Origin: 66-474 sp044464225
GTDB lineage: Bacteria; Pseudomonadota; Gammaproteobacteria; Xanthomonadales; Rhodanobacteraceae
Assembly (NCBI GenBank): GCA_044464225.1
Contig: JBIQLN010000009.1
Coordinates: 1 to 64,000 of the forward strand
Reading direction: 5' to 3'
DNA length: 64,000 bases
In this document: one piece after another, positions 1-8,530 of the stretch
Numbering within the stretch: the stretch's first letter is position 1
How the letters are laid out: every line of letters starts with the position of its first letter
The notes under the pieces: model-generated
What the model was told of the DNA's origin: nothing
What the model saw: the letters and a program-made list of their open reading frames with translations, nothing else
Databases searched by the model: none
Made by a program: the position numbers and the translations under genes

Positions 1-111
1 GCGCGCAGCCGCGCCTATGCGGCGATGATCGAACGCGGCCGGCAACGGCTGCCCGAACTGTTGAGCGGCGGCTATGAGTCTGGAAGCGAGTCTCTGCAGC
101 GCGCTGAATAG
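1..111 (+). CDS. C-terminal end of a phage head-tail joining protein (partial)
   Basis: An open frame runs from the first base to a TAG at 109-111, giving 36 residues that begin ARSRAYAAMIERGRQR. It overlaps the next gene by 38 bases. In siphovirus morphogenesis clusters the gene just before a DUF3168 tail-completion gene is usually an HK97 gp10-like head-tail joining protein, and the basic helical tail fits that. The assignment rests on position, since too little of the protein is present to recognise. Confidence 0.45.
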   Translation, partial: ARSRAYAAMIERGRQRLPELLSGGYESGSESLQRAE

Positions 112-436
112 CCTCGTCTCGGATCGCGTGTATCCAGACGACACGGCCGGCGCACCCGTGCCGCTGGTGTACCCGCTGATCCTGTACCAAATGGTCGGCG
201 GCAAGGCCTACGAGTACACCGATCAATCGATGCCCGACCATGACCATGCCCGCGTGCAGGTTGTCGTGTGGGCCAAGACGCGACTGGAAGCATCAACGCT
301 CGCAAGGCAGGCGCGTAGCGCAATCCTGACCGCGATCAAGCCGGCCGAGACCTACGGCGCGGCGGTCAGCTTGCGTGACCAGGAATTGAACCTGTACGGG
401 TCAAGGCAAGATTTCGGCATCTGGTATCAGCCATAG
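74..436 (+). CDS. Phage tail completion protein, DUF3168 family
   Basis: The 120-residue protein has the pattern of the DUF3168 (gp17-like) tail-completion family: a short N-terminal helix (LEASLCSALNSLV), a central segment with YQMVGGK and a C-terminal beta region ending in LYGSRQDFGIWYQP. Family members cap the tail tube at its head-proximal end. It overlaps the preceding partial gene and is followed by a stem-loop and then the tail tube gene, the usual order. The ATG at 74 is the only start that keeps the conserved N-terminal helix. Confidence 0.75.
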   Translation: MSLEASLCSALNSLVSDRVYPDDTAGAPVPLVYPLILYQMVGGKAYEYTDQSMPDHDHARVQVVVWAKTRLEASTLARQARSAILTAIKPAETYGAAVSLRDQELNLYGSRQDFGIWYQP

Positions 437-461
437 CCGACAACCTAAGTAGTACCCACCG

Positions 462-487
462 ACCGCCGCGAGGCGGTTTTTGTTGCC
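462..487 (+). terminator. Stem-loop with T-tract and TTGCC linker, copy 1
   Basis: A six-base stem (ACCGCC/GGCGGT, 462-467 with 472-477) and a four-base loop are followed by five T's and GTTGCC. It looks like an intrinsic terminator placed 21 bases before the tail tube start, and it recurs in the same form at 5996-6025 and 11172-11200. It may instead tune transcription or mRNA stability between tail genes. Confidence 0.6.
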
Positions 488-507
488 CATCGTCCGAGGA
501 AACCACC

Positions 508-1164
508 ATGTCCCAGCAATTCCCGAACGGCACCGTGTTCAGCGTTTCCACGGCGCTTGGCACGGCCCTGAACTTGTCGGCCATCAGCAATGCCGACCCC
601 GCCGAGGCGACCACGACCGTGCCCCCCGCCGACGGCACCATTGGCGTGCTGTCGTCCGGCTGGCCGGGCCTGAATCAGCGCGTCGCGCGCAGTGCCAACT
701 CCGCCTCGACCACCTTCGATCTGGAAGGCTTCGACACCACCGACACGACCAAGTATCCGGCCGGTGCTGGCACGGGCACCTTCACGCCGGTATCGACGTG
801 GGTCGCGCTCTCGCAGGTGACCGGCATCGAGAAGTCCGGCGGCGATCAACAGTTCTACCAGTGGCAATACGCCGAGGACACCTCCAACCAGCAGCAGCAG
901 CGGCCGACGTTCAAGAACGCCAAGTCGCTGAAGCTGACGCTGGACTTCGATGACTCGCTGGCGTGGTATGACGCGCTCAAGAGTGCCGACGAGGCGACCG
1001 ATCCGGTCGTGCTGCGCGCGGTGCTGCCGAACGGCAAGACGCTCTATTACTACGTCTACCCGTCGTTCGATGCCGACCCGTCGATGAACCTCAACCAGAA
1101 CATGCAGGTCGTGGCGACGTTCTCGCAGATCTCGCCGTTCACCAAGTACGGAGCGGCGGCCTGA
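508..1164 (+). CDS. Major tail tube protein
   Basis: The 218-residue protein sits between the tail-completion and chaperone genes, where gpV-like tube proteins are found. It is rich in Gly, Ser, Thr and Asp with alternating beta segments and no charged coiled regions, as expected of a hexameric tube subunit. The central QFYQWQYAEDTSN and C-terminal NMQVVATFSQISPF resemble phage tail proteins of this group. The ATG at 508 follows a GAGGA ribosome site. Its TGA shares one base with the next start, which implies coupled translation. Tube proteins are highly expressed, consistent with the hairpin upstream marking a separate expression unit. Confidence 0.75.
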   Translation: MSQQFPNGTVFSVSTALGTALNLSAISNADPAEATTTVPPADGTIGVLSSGWPGLNQRVARSANSASTTFDLEGFDTTDTTKYPAGAGTGTFTPVSTWVALSQVTGIEKSGGDQQFYQWQYAEDTSNQQQQRPTFKNAKSLKLTLDFDDSLAWYDALKSADEATDPVVLRAVLPNGKTLYYYVYPSFDADPSMNLNQNMQVVATFSQISPFTKYGAAA

Positions 1165-1472
1165 TGTTCCACATCGACGCGAAACCGACCTTCGACGCGA
1201 ACCTGGTGATCGTCGGGCAGGGCCGGGAGCAGACGCTTGCCGTTACGTACAACCACATGCCCAAGAGCGAGTACCTGGCGCTCTTGGGTGATGTGCGTGA
1301 CGGCAAGGTCAAGCCGGCCGAGGCGATCCTGAAGCTGGTCGGGAAGTGGAACGCGGATGCCGACCTCTCGCAGGAGTCGATCGAACGCCTGGCCGAACAG
1401 CAGCCGGGCGCCGACTGGGCGATCATCGAAGGCTACAGCGAAGCGCTCGGAGTATCCCGCAAGGGAAACTGA
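1164..1472 (+). CDS. Tail assembly chaperone (lambda gpG-like short product)
   Basis: This 102-residue protein lies between tube and tape measure, the invariant place of siphovirus tail assembly chaperones. The family coats the tape measure protein during tail polymerisation and is absent from the virion. It is small, acidic and helical, with KPAEAILKLVGKWNADADLSQESI in the middle. Its last codons contain the slippery heptamer GGGAAAC immediately before the TGA, so a fraction of ribosomes should shift to the -1 frame and make a longer form. Recognition rests on position and the frameshift signal rather than strong sequence similarity. Confidence 0.8.
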   Translation: MFHIDAKPTFDANLVIVGQGREQTLAVTYNHMPKSEYLALLGDVRDGKVKPAEAILKLVGKWNADADLSQESIERLAEQQPGADWAIIEGYSEALGVSRKGN

Positions 1473-1780
1473 TCGCCGCCACCCAGGCGCTGTACTGGCG
1501 GCGCCCGGCGGCGGCGGAACTTCACTTCGGGGTTGACCCGGAAGACTTCCCCGAGCCCGAGGTCGGGCTGTGGCCAGAAAACTGGCCGGCGATCCAGTTG
1601 TACCGGCAGTTCAGTACCCAATGGCGCATCGGCTTCAACGGCCCGACCGGCTTGGATTACGGCGTGATCCAGCATGAGCTCGACCGCCGCAACCTTCCCC
1701 CCGACGACTACGACGACCTCATGGCCTGCATTCGAGTGATCGAGCAGGCCGCACTGGACGAGTTCCATAAAGATGGCTGA
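1164..1780 (+). CDS. Tail assembly chaperone, -1 frameshift fusion (gpGT-like)
   Basis: Reading 1164-1468 in the first frame and then from 1469 in the -1 frame joins the chaperone to a second reading frame that stays open to 1780. The extension has about 103 residues beginning LIAATQALYWRR and includes ELHFGVDPEDFPEPEVGLWPEN written in DUF1799 style (WPENWPAI), a family known as the frameshifted partner of tail chaperones. The second frame has no good start of its own near this point. The extension overlaps the tape measure start by eight bases. In lambda the T domain recruits tape measure and tube proteins, and the same role is inferred here. Confidence 0.75.
1463..1503 (+). promoter_or_regulatory. 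Programmed -1 ribosomal frameshift signal
   Basis: GGGAAAC occupies 1463-1469 in the phase G GGA AAC, the canonical X XXY YYZ arrangement, and the zero-frame stop follows directly at 1470-1472. After a four-base spacer, an eight-pair stem is possible between CGCCGCCA (1474-1481) and TGGCGGCG (1496-1503), which would stall the ribosome. Lambda uses the related GGGAAAG at the same gene. The frame change links exactly the two reading frames described for the chaperone. Confidence 0.8.
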
Positions 1781-4346
1781 CGAAGCTACCGACAGCGTAG
1801 GCACTGCCTATATCGACGTTCGTGTGCGCACGGCGACGATGCAAGCCGGGCTCGACGCGGCCAAATCGAAGGTGTCGAATCTCGGCGCGCAGGCGGAGGC
1901 CGAGTTCAACAAGGCGAACTCGAGCACCAAGCGCTATGCCGACAGCCTGTTGCGTCAGGCCAATACCATCGGCAAGACTCGCGCCGAGCAGGTCGCGTTC
2001 AATGCGCAACTGAAGATCGGCGGCGAGCTGGGCAAGAAGATCGCCGAGACGGCGTTGCTGCGCGAGGCTGCGCTCAAGAAGGAGACGACCGCCATCGCTG
2101 GCGCTGCGGCGGGCTATGCCGCCACCGGCAAGTCGGCGCGCGAGATGGCCTTCGCCATGCGCACCCTGCCGGCGCAGTTCACCGACATCGTGACGGCGAT
2201 TGCATCGGGTCAGCGACCGACGACGATCCTGCTGCAGCAGGGCGGCCAGATCAAGGACATGTTCGGCGGCATCCGGCCGGCGCTGTCCGCGGTCGGCTCG
2301 CAACTGTTGAAGCTGATCAATCCGTACACCGCGGCAGCCGCAGCCGCGGGCGCCTTGTTGCTGGCATGGAAGCAGGGCAGCGACGAGATCGAAGCGTACA
2401 ACAAGGCGTTGGCGCTCACCGGTAGCTTCGCCGGCAAAACCGCCGACCAATTGCAGGACATGGCGAAGGCGCTGGATAACGTATCCGGCGTAACCGAACA
2501 TGCGGCAGCCGCGGCCATTGCGCAGGTCACGCAGACCGGCAGGTTCTACGGTCAGCAGATCGAAACCGTGAGCCGTGCCGCACTGGAGATGCAGCAGGCG
2601 ACCGGGCAGGCCATCGACAAGACCATCGCTGATTTCGAGCGGTTGGCCGATGACCCCGTGAAGGCGGCTGTCGAACTCAACAAGCAAATGCACTTTCTGA
2701 CGGTCGCGACCTACGACCAGATCAAGGCGCTGGAAGAGCGCGGCCAGAAGGACCAAGCCGCCGCACTTGCGCAGGGCGCCTACGCCAAGGCCATCGATCA
2801 GCGAAGCAAGAGCGTTCGCGGCAGCCTTGGCTATCTGGAAACCGGCTGGAACTCGGTCAAGGATGCTGCTCGCGAAGCATGGGATGCGATGCTGAACGTC
2901 GGGCGTCCAACGACGCTGCAGGACAAGATCAATACGATCCAAAAGCAGATCGAGACCGCGCAGCGGAATTTCGTCGACCCGGTAACCGGGCGCGAGATCA
3001 AGCTATCGGATCGCGAAAAGGCGGAACGTGACAAGACCGTCGAGAACCTGCGTGCGCAGCTTCGCCAGTTGCAATTGCGCGAGCAGGTTGCGCCGGGCGG
3101 TGACTTGTACGCGGCAGGCCAAGCGCTTGCTGCACAGTCAGCGCAAAAGCTGATCGACCAGGCCGAAGCCAAGAAAGACAAGGCCGAGCATTCGTCGCGC
3201 GCCAGCCACGGCGCCACCACGCGCGACAACAGCGACAAGCTGCGCCAGATGGGTATCGATGATATCCAGAAGCAGATCGAGGCGCAGGGCAAGCTGGATG
3301 ACGCGAAGGCAAAGGCCAATGCAGCCAATGCAGCCGATGCTGCCTACGCCGCGCAGCTACAGGACCAGCTTTCCACCCGCAAACAGCAGATCGACTTGCA
3401 GATCATGGCTGTGGGCATGGGCCGGCAGGAATACGCGCGGCAATCCGAACTGGTGGAGATTTACGGCCGGTTCGATCACCAGCTTGCGCAACTCAACCAG
3501 GAACGCGACCGCGGCAGCATCACGACGGAGCAATACAACCGCCGCCTGCAGGATCTGAAAAAGAACGAAACCGACACGATCAACGCCGTCGTCAGTGGCT
3601 TCCACAAGATCGACGAAGCGCGATCGGATTGGCGCAACGGGGTCATGGCGGCGCTGGAGGATTTCCGCGACCAATCCGCCGACGTGGCGGCCCAGACGCA
3701 GGGCGTGTTCACCAACCTGTTCAACGGAATGGCCGATTCCGTCGCCAACTTCGTCAAGACCGGCAAGTTCAATCTGGAGGATTTGGCCCGATCGTTTCTT
3801 GCCGACGTGGCTCGAATGGAAGCCGCGGCCGCCGAATCGGCGATCATCGGATGGCTTGCACATGCATTCAGCGGCGTAGCCGACAACGGCTCGGCAGGCT
3901 ACGCCAGCTACAGCGCCGCGACGTACGGCAATACCGCTATCGGCGCCGGGCGCGCGGCTGGCGGTCCCGTAGAGCCGGGCAGCATTCATCCAGTGGTCGA
4001 GAATGGCCCGGAACTGCTCAAGGCTGGCGGAACTACCTATCTGATGATGGGCGACATGGGCGGCCAAGTTGAGCCGCTGCGTCCTGTCGGTGCGTCACAG
4101 GGCGGCGGTGCCGGCGGCAACGTCTACGTGAGCGTCGAGGTCAAAGGCGGTGACGGCAACGCGAAGGTTTCGCAGCAACAGACGACCGACGGGCAGGGCA
4201 ACAAGATGATCAAGCTCATCATTGACCAGGCATCGGATCAGGCAGTGAGCAAGGTCAACAGCAACATCGCCCGCGGCGGCAGTACCGGGCAAATATTGCA
4301 ACAAACGTTCGGCTTGAGTCGACGCGGCATCCCGGTGGCGGGCTGA
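1773..4346 (+). CDS. Tail length tape measure protein
   Basis: At 857 residues this is the longest early tail gene and lies straight after the chaperone pair. It has an N-terminal segment typical of prophage tape measure proteins (MRTLPAQFTDIVTAIASGQ, about residues 126-144), a membrane-like Ala-rich stretch near 185-200, long coiled coils rich in Gln, Lys and Asp between 380 and 620, and a lambda gpH-like C-terminal region (LARSFLADVARMEAAAAES) before a Gly-rich end. The protein sets tail length and is later ejected ahead of DNA. It starts eight bases before the frameshifted chaperone ends. Confidence 0.9.
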   Translation: MADEATDSVGTAYIDVRVRTATMQAGLDAAKSKVSNLGAQAEAEFNKANSSTKRYADSLLRQANTIGKTRAEQVAFNAQLKIGGELGKKIAETALLREAALKKETTAIAGAAAGYAATGKSAREMAFAMRTLPAQFTDIVTAIASGQRPTTILLQQGGQIKDMFGGIRPALSAVGSQLLKLINPYTAAAAAAGALLLAWKQGSDEIEAYNKALALTGSFAGKTADQLQDMAKALDNVSGVTEHAAAAAIAQVTQTGRFYGQQIETVSRAALEMQQATGQAIDKTIADFERLADDPVKAAVELNKQMHFLTVATYDQIKALEERGQKDQAAALAQGAYAKAIDQRSKSVRGSLGYLETGWNSVKDAAREAWDAMLNVGRPTTLQDKINTIQKQIETAQRNFVDPVTGREIKLSDREKAERDKTVENLRAQLRQLQLREQVAPGGDLYAAGQALAAQSAQKLIDQAEAKKDKAEHSSRASHGATTRDNSDKLRQMGIDDIQKQIEAQGKLDDAKAKANAANAADAAYAAQLQDQLSTRKQQIDLQIMAVGMGRQEYARQSELVEIYGRFDHQLAQLNQERDRGSITTEQYNRRLQDLKKNETDTINAVVSGFHKIDEARSDWRNGVMAALEDFRDQSADVAAQTQGVFTNLFNGMADSVANFVKTGKFNLEDLARSFLADVARMEAAAAESAIIGWLAHAFSGVADNGSAGYASYSAATYGNTAIGAGRAAGGPVEPGSIHPVVENGPELLKAGGTTYLMMGDMGGQVEPLRPVGASQGGGAGGNVYVSVEVKGGDGNAKVSQQQTTDGQGNKMIKLIIDQASDQAVSKVNSNIARGGSTGQILQQTFGLSRRGIPVAG

Positions 4347-4347
4347 C

Positions 4348-4710
4348 ATGAGCAATCCGACCTGGCCTAGCACTTTGCCGTCACCGATCGCTGACGGCTC
4401 CCTGCAATACGCGCCGCTGTTCGAGCCGGTGCTCGCGACGAATATGGAAGCCGGCGCGCCTAAGTATCGGCGCCGCGTGACGTACGTTCCCGAGACGTGC
4501 CAGGCGACCGTCGAGCTCACCGGCACGCAATGGACAACGCTCATCACGTTCTATGACACAACGCTCAAGGGCGTCGGACGGTTCGACTGGAAAGATTTCC
4601 GCACTGGCGATGCGGCGACCTACGTATTCACCAAGCGGCCGGCGCCGACCCAGATGGCGAACCAGCCGCGGTATTGGTCCGTGCAACTGCAGCTGTTGAA
4701 GGTGGGCTAA
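4348..4710 (+). CDS. Minor tail protein (lambda gpM-like position)
   Basis: A 120-residue protein one base after the tape measure stop. It contains a mixed alpha/beta pattern with GVGRFDWKDFRTGD and ends WSVQLQLLKVG, features common to small siphovirus minor tail proteins that start the tail tip. The place between tape measure and the DUF1833/NlpC pair corresponds to lambda gpM. The family was recognised mainly from context, so the exact role in the tip is inferred. Confidence 0.65.
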   Translation: MSNPTWPSTLPSPIADGSLQYAPLFEPVLATNMEAGAPKYRRRVTYVPETCQATVELTGTQWTTLITFYDTTLKGVGRFDWKDFRTGDAATYVFTKRPAPTQMANQPRYWSVQLQLLKVG

Positions 4711-4711
4711 C

Positions 4712-5188
4712 ATGCGCCAGGTATCGGCAACCGCCCTGCAGGCCATGCTGGCGCAGGACACCGCTGAAGTGTTCGTGCCGATCTTGCGGATCGAGCATCC
4801 CGACCTTTCCGCGCCGATCCTGCTTGCCTACAATACCGAAACCGTGCACCGCACGGACGGCGATTACCTGCCCTATGCGTTTCAGGTGAACTTGCCGGCG
4901 CAACTGGACGAGGAAATCCCGACCGTGCAGTTGACGGTCGATAACACGGATCTAGCCGTCAACGACAAGATTCGTTCGCTGGTTGGCAAGCCGACCGTCA
5001 CGCTGTCGGTGGTCTTGGCAAGCTCGCCCAATACCGTCGAGGCTGGCCCGTTCGTGATGTCGCTGCAAACCGCGCAGGTGGACGCAAACACGATTCAGGG
5101 CACGCTCGGGTACGAGGATGACGTGTTTGCACAGAATGTGCCGGGTCAGAACTATTTGCCGTCAAATTCGCCCGGCCTGTTCACGTGA
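4712..5188 (+). CDS. Minor tail protein, DUF1833 family (gpL-like)
   Basis: The 158-residue protein matches the DUF1833 style: an N-terminal helix (TALQAMLAQDTAEVFVPIL), then beta strands that include PTVQLTVDNTDLAVNDKIR and a final GTLGYEDDVFAQ. DUF1833 proteins occupy the place of lambda gpL, a tail-tip component, and are normally followed by an NlpC/P60 gene as here. It follows the previous gene by one base and its stop overlaps the GTG of the next, consistent with one translationally coupled tail-tip operon. Confidence 0.75.
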   Translation: MRQVSATALQAMLAQDTAEVFVPILRIEHPDLSAPILLAYNTETVHRTDGDYLPYAFQVNLPAQLDEEIPTVQLTVDNTDLAVNDKIRSLVGKPTVTLSVVLASSPNTVEAGPFVMSLQTAQVDANTIQGTLGYEDDVFAQNVPGQNYLPSNSPGLFT

Positions 5189-5631
5189 TCCCGACATGGG
5201 CAGGTGAGTACATCGGGCTTCCCTATGCCGACAAGGGCCGCACTCGCGAAGGTGCTGACTGCTGGGGTGGCGTGCGAATGGTCTACCGGGAAGTGTTCGG
5301 CGTGGGTTTGCCGGATTACGCCGACGCCTACACCAGCGCGGACGAGCGCGACAGCGTAGCGCCAGCGGTCGAGGCAGGACTGGCCGAAGGGTGGGCGAAG
5401 GTTGAGGCCCCGCAGTGCGGTGACTTGCTGGTATTGCGAGTAGCGGGCAGACCTTGGCATTGCGCGATCATGGTCAATGAGGCCCAATTCCTGCACTGGC
5501 CGCCGCCCAACGAGCGCGGCGAGCAGCAGCTATCCTGCATTGACCGGATTGACGCGCCACGCTGGGCGAAGCGCATGGGCGGATTCTGGCGGTATACTGG
5601 AAGCCCGACTGAACAGGGCAGCGCACCATGA
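5185..5631 (+). CDS. NlpC/P60 family tail-tip peptidase (gpK-like)
   Basis: This 148-residue protein carries the NlpC/P60 triad: Cys26 in GADCWGG, His92 in RPWHCAIMV and His104 in QFLHW. In lambda-like phages the domain (gpK) is part of the tail tip and is thought to cleave peptidoglycan or process tip proteins during DNA entry. The GTG start at 5185 overlaps the previous stop as GTGA. An alternative ATG downstream would cut into the fold. No additional JAB/MPN domain is present, so it is shorter than lambda gpK. Confidence 0.85.
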   Translation: MIPTWAGEYIGLPYADKGRTREGADCWGGVRMVYREVFGVGLPDYADAYTSADERDSVAPAVEAGLAEGWAKVEAPQCGDLLVLRVAGRPWHCAIMVNEAQFLHWPPPNERGEQQLSCIDRIDAPRWAKRMGGFWRYTGSPTEQGSAP

Positions 5632-5975
5632 GAACCGGTCTCCTTGCATTTTCGCTCGCTGTCATGCTGTCCGGGTGCGTCAGCACGCCCGCGCAGGTGG
5701 CTGCCAAGAAGCCAGCGCTAGTCGCGCACAGCAACAGAACGGTCGCGGAAGTATCGGGCTGCATCGCGCCGAAGATCGGGCAGCTTTGGCCTTTCGTACA
5801 AGCGCTGCCCATCGAAGGCGGGACACGTATCGCAGGTGACGGCTCAATGTCGATTCCGAAAACGGCGCTGGTTGTGGACATAACTGCCGAAGGCAACGGA
5901 TCACTCGTCACCTATATCCCGAACAATGATTCGGTCTCCGATTCCAATGAGGCCGCTGTCAAAAGCTGCATTTGA
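5628..5975 (+). CDS. Small phage lipoprotein
   Basis: The 115-residue product begins with a lipoprotein signal: a basic n-region (MRT), a hydrophobic core and the lipobox LSGC with Cys17. The mature part has a beta-rich look and a second Cys near the end (VKSCI). It starts with an ATGA overlap to the NlpC/P60 gene and lies before TipJ, the place lambda gives to gpI. A lipoprotein here could modify the host surface against superinfection or act in the infection route. No family was recognised with certainty. Confidence 0.7.
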   Translation: MRTGLLAFSLAVMLSGCVSTPAQVAAKKPALVAHSNRTVAEVSGCIAPKIGQLWPFVQALPIEGGTRIAGDGSMSIPKTALVVDITAEGNGSLVTYIPNNDSVSDSNEAAVKSCI

Positions 5976-5995
5976 TCGACACTCATTCGACTACG

Positions 5996-6025
5996 AACCC
6001 CGCTCCGGCGGGGTTTTTTATTGCC
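5996..6025 (+). terminator. Stem-loop with T-tract and TTGCC linker, copy 2
   Basis: An eight-pair stem (AACCCCGC with GCGGGGTT, 5996-6003 and 6008-6015) with loop TCCG runs into six T's and ATTGCC. It is the strongest of the linker hairpins. It lies between the lipoprotein stop and the ATG at 6038, which supports the ATG rather than a TTG at 5972 as the start of the next gene, since translation from the TTG would run through the hairpin. Confidence 0.7.
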
Positions 6026-6037
6026 CGCGAGAAACCC

Positions 6038-8530
6038 ATGCCGGACGGTTCAACCCTTGTCGCCAACCTGTCACCGTTTCCCGACGGCAGCGAAACGCTT
6101 TACACGAAGTTCCGCGCCGGGCTGACGCTGGCGGAAATGCTGGGCAAACACGCATCGCATTCGATTGCGGTGCGCGTGGGCGGGGAACTGGTGCCGCGCG
6201 AGATGTGGGCGCGCGTACGTCCGAAGCCGGGCGCCATGATTCACGTCGTCTTGTATCCGCAAGGCGGAAAGGCCCGGAAGTGGGTCGCGATCATCGCAAT
6301 GGTGGTGATCACGATCCTGTCGTATGGCGCGACCGCAGGATGGTTTGCCACAGCGGGCGGCGCGTTTGCTGCCGGTTCGGCGTCCGCGATGGCGTTGGCG
6401 GTTGGCATTTCGGTTGTCGGCTCGCTACTGGTCAACGCACTCATTGCGCCGCCGGTGCCGAAGGGCATGGGTGGCGGCGATCCGTTCCAGCAGCTTGCAT
6501 CCATTACCGGCACCAGCAACCAAGCCAATCCCTACGGGTCGATTCCATGCGTCGTCGGGACCATGCGTTATTTCCCGCCGCATGCCGCACTGCCGTACAC
6601 GGAGATCAGTGGCGACGATCAATACCTGCGCATGATGCTGGACTTGGGCTACGGCGATTTCGACGTGTCTGATATCCAGATTGGGGGCACGCCGATCGAG
6701 AGCTATCAGGATGTCGAGTACGAAGTCACCACCTCGCCAACCCTGTTTAGCCAAGACATCTACGAGTCGCAAGTCGGGATTTCGCTGAATACAACCGGCG
6801 ACACGGCCATGCGCACGACGCAGACCGCCACGACGGAAATTTCGCTTGATCTCGTTGGGCCGGGCGGCGTGTTCGGGGTGGACGCGAAGGGAAACACGGT
6901 CACCGGCACCATCGGTTTCGCTATCTCGTATCGCAAGACTGGCACCACCGGCACATGGACCGGCGTTGGCAGCGCATCGGGCCTGACGCTGACCAATGGC
7001 CTCGCGAGCACGGGAGGGGCAGGAATTACCCTGACATCCGGCGCGCGCAAGGTTTATCGCGGCGGCCTTCGCTGGAAGGTGCCTTCAGGTCAATACGACG
7101 TGACCGTCACGCGCACGACGGCCAAGGGCATCGGGTTCACGGGTGCCGTGGATACGAACAGCGTATCCGATCAGATCGCATGGTCGGTGTTGCGTTCCGT
7201 CAGCCCGAAGAACCCATCCACGACTGGCACAACCAAACTCGCCATCCGCATCAAGGCATCGGATCAGCTTCAAGGCATCATCCAGAATCTGTCCGTGTTG
7301 CTGGCGCAGAAAGTGCCGATGTGGGACAAGGCCAATCAGGTCTGGCTCACGGCCGCGGAGACGCAGAACCCGGCATGGCTTTATGCGTGGTTGCTGACGC
7401 GTTGCCCGGCGGTGATTAGACGCTTGCCCGATTCCAGGCTTGACCTCGACGGCATCGCAGATTGGGCCGATGAATGCGCAGCAAAGGGCTTTGTGTGCAA
7501 TTTCGTCATGGATTCGTCGCGGCAACTCGGGGATGTATTGCGTGACGTACTGGCAGCCGGCCGCGCCTCGTTCGGGCTGCGAAACGGCAAGTATTCGGCG
7601 GTGCGCGATCTCGCGCAATCCGTACCCGTCCAAATGTTCACGCCCTCCAATTCGTGGGGCTTCAGCTACGCCCGCGTTTTCAGTGATCTCCCGCATGCCT
7701 TGCGGGTGAAATTCACCAATCCCGAGGCCAACTATCAGCAAGACGTCACCATTGCCTATGCCGATGGATACAGCGAGGCGAACGCGACGCGCTTTGAGGA
7801 ATTGGACCTTCGGATGGTCACGGACCCCGATGCGGCATGGAGGCTCGGGCGGTATCACCTGTCCGTCGCCTACAACCGGCCGAATACCTACACGCTGAAC
7901 GCTGACATCGAAAATCTTGTCTGCGAGCGCGGGGATTTGGTGCGGGTCGCGCACGACATCACCGAATGGGGGCAGGCATGGGGACGCATCAAGGCGGTAT
8001 CCGGTGATGGCAAGACCATCACGCTTGACGGTCCGGTTGACCTTGACTCCGGCACGAGCTACCAATTCCAGGCGCGTAAATCAGACGGCACGCAGGCCAC
8101 GCAGAACGTCACCACGGCAGCCGGCAATGACTTGACGACATTGGCATTGGCGGCCACAACCGGCGCGGCGGTGGGCGACTTGTGGGTTCTTGGCGCGGTA
8201 TCGCGCGGGACCGCTGACTTGATTGTCAGGGCCGTGCGTCCTTCGGACAACTTGAGCGCGGAATTGACCTTGGTTGATGCCGCGCCAGCCGTGCTCGCCG
8301 CCGACAGCGGCACCCCGCCGCCGTTCGTATCGTCCATCACCGGGCAGGCGTGGTGCGATGCACCCGACCCGCCGCAGCTGAACTTGATCGTGACTGGCGC
8401 GCCGAATGATTCCGGCGCGTTCAATCAGGGCGGTGGCGTTTCGTTGCCGCCGCAGGGCGGCATTCTGCGCGGTGGTGGCGGTGGCGGTAACACCACATTC
8501 AACGGACGCCGGGCAATCAGCCTGCTATGA
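6038..8530 (+). CDS. Host specificity protein, TipJ family (gpJ-like central tail tip)
   Basis: The 830-residue protein starts MPDGSTLVANLSPF and holds a ubiquitin-like gpI-type N-terminal domain, a Gly/Ala-rich hydrophobic stretch near residues 85-130 (VAIIAMVVITILSYGATAG), then the TipJ/gpJ body with YGSIPCVVGTMRYFPP and many beta segments. It forms the central tip that contacts the host and opens the tail. The ATG at 6038 was chosen because the frame's earlier TTG (5972) lies before a terminator-like hairpin. Its TGA overlaps the next ATG, so the rest of a usual gpJ seems to be encoded separately. Confidence 0.8.
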   Translation: MPDGSTLVANLSPFPDGSETLYTKFRAGLTLAEMLGKHASHSIAVRVGGELVPREMWARVRPKPGAMIHVVLYPQGGKARKWVAIIAMVVITILSYGATAGWFATAGGAFAAGSASAMALAVGISVVGSLLVNALIAPPVPKGMGGGDPFQQLASITGTSNQANPYGSIPCVVGTMRYFPPHAALPYTEISGDDQYLRMMLDLGYGDFDVSDIQIGGTPIESYQDVEYEVTTSPTLFSQDIYESQVGISLNTTGDTAMRTTQTATTEISLDLVGPGGVFGVDAKGNTVTGTIGFAISYRKTGTTGTWTGVGSASGLTLTNGLASTGGAGITLTSGARKVYRGGLRWKVPSGQYDVTVTRTTAKGIGFTGAVDTNSVSDQIAWSVLRSVSPKNPSTTGTTKLAIRIKASDQLQGIIQNLSVLLAQKVPMWDKANQVWLTAAETQNPAWLYAWLLTRCPAVIRRLPDSRLDLDGIADWADECAAKGFVCNFVMDSSRQLGDVLRDVLAAGRASFGLRNGKYSAVRDLAQSVPVQMFTPSNSWGFSYARVFSDLPHALRVKFTNPEANYQQDVTIAYADGYSEANATRFEELDLRMVTDPDAAWRLGRYHLSVAYNRPNTYTLNADIENLVCERGDLVRVAHDITEWGQAWGRIKAVSGDGKTITLDGPVDLDSGTSYQFQARKSDGTQATQNVTTAAGNDLTTLALAATTGAAVGDLWVLGAVSRGTADLIVRAVRPSDNLSAELTLVDAAPAVLAADSGTPPPFVSSITGQAWCDAPDPPQLNLIVTGAPNDSGAFNQGGGVSLPPQGGILRGGGGGGNTTFNGRRAISLL

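Noticed and set aside
5972..6037. TTG start for the TipJ protein at 5972
   Set aside because: It would read through the strong hairpin at 5996-6015, and the added residues do not look like a tip protein. ATG 6038 has a GAGAAA site before it.
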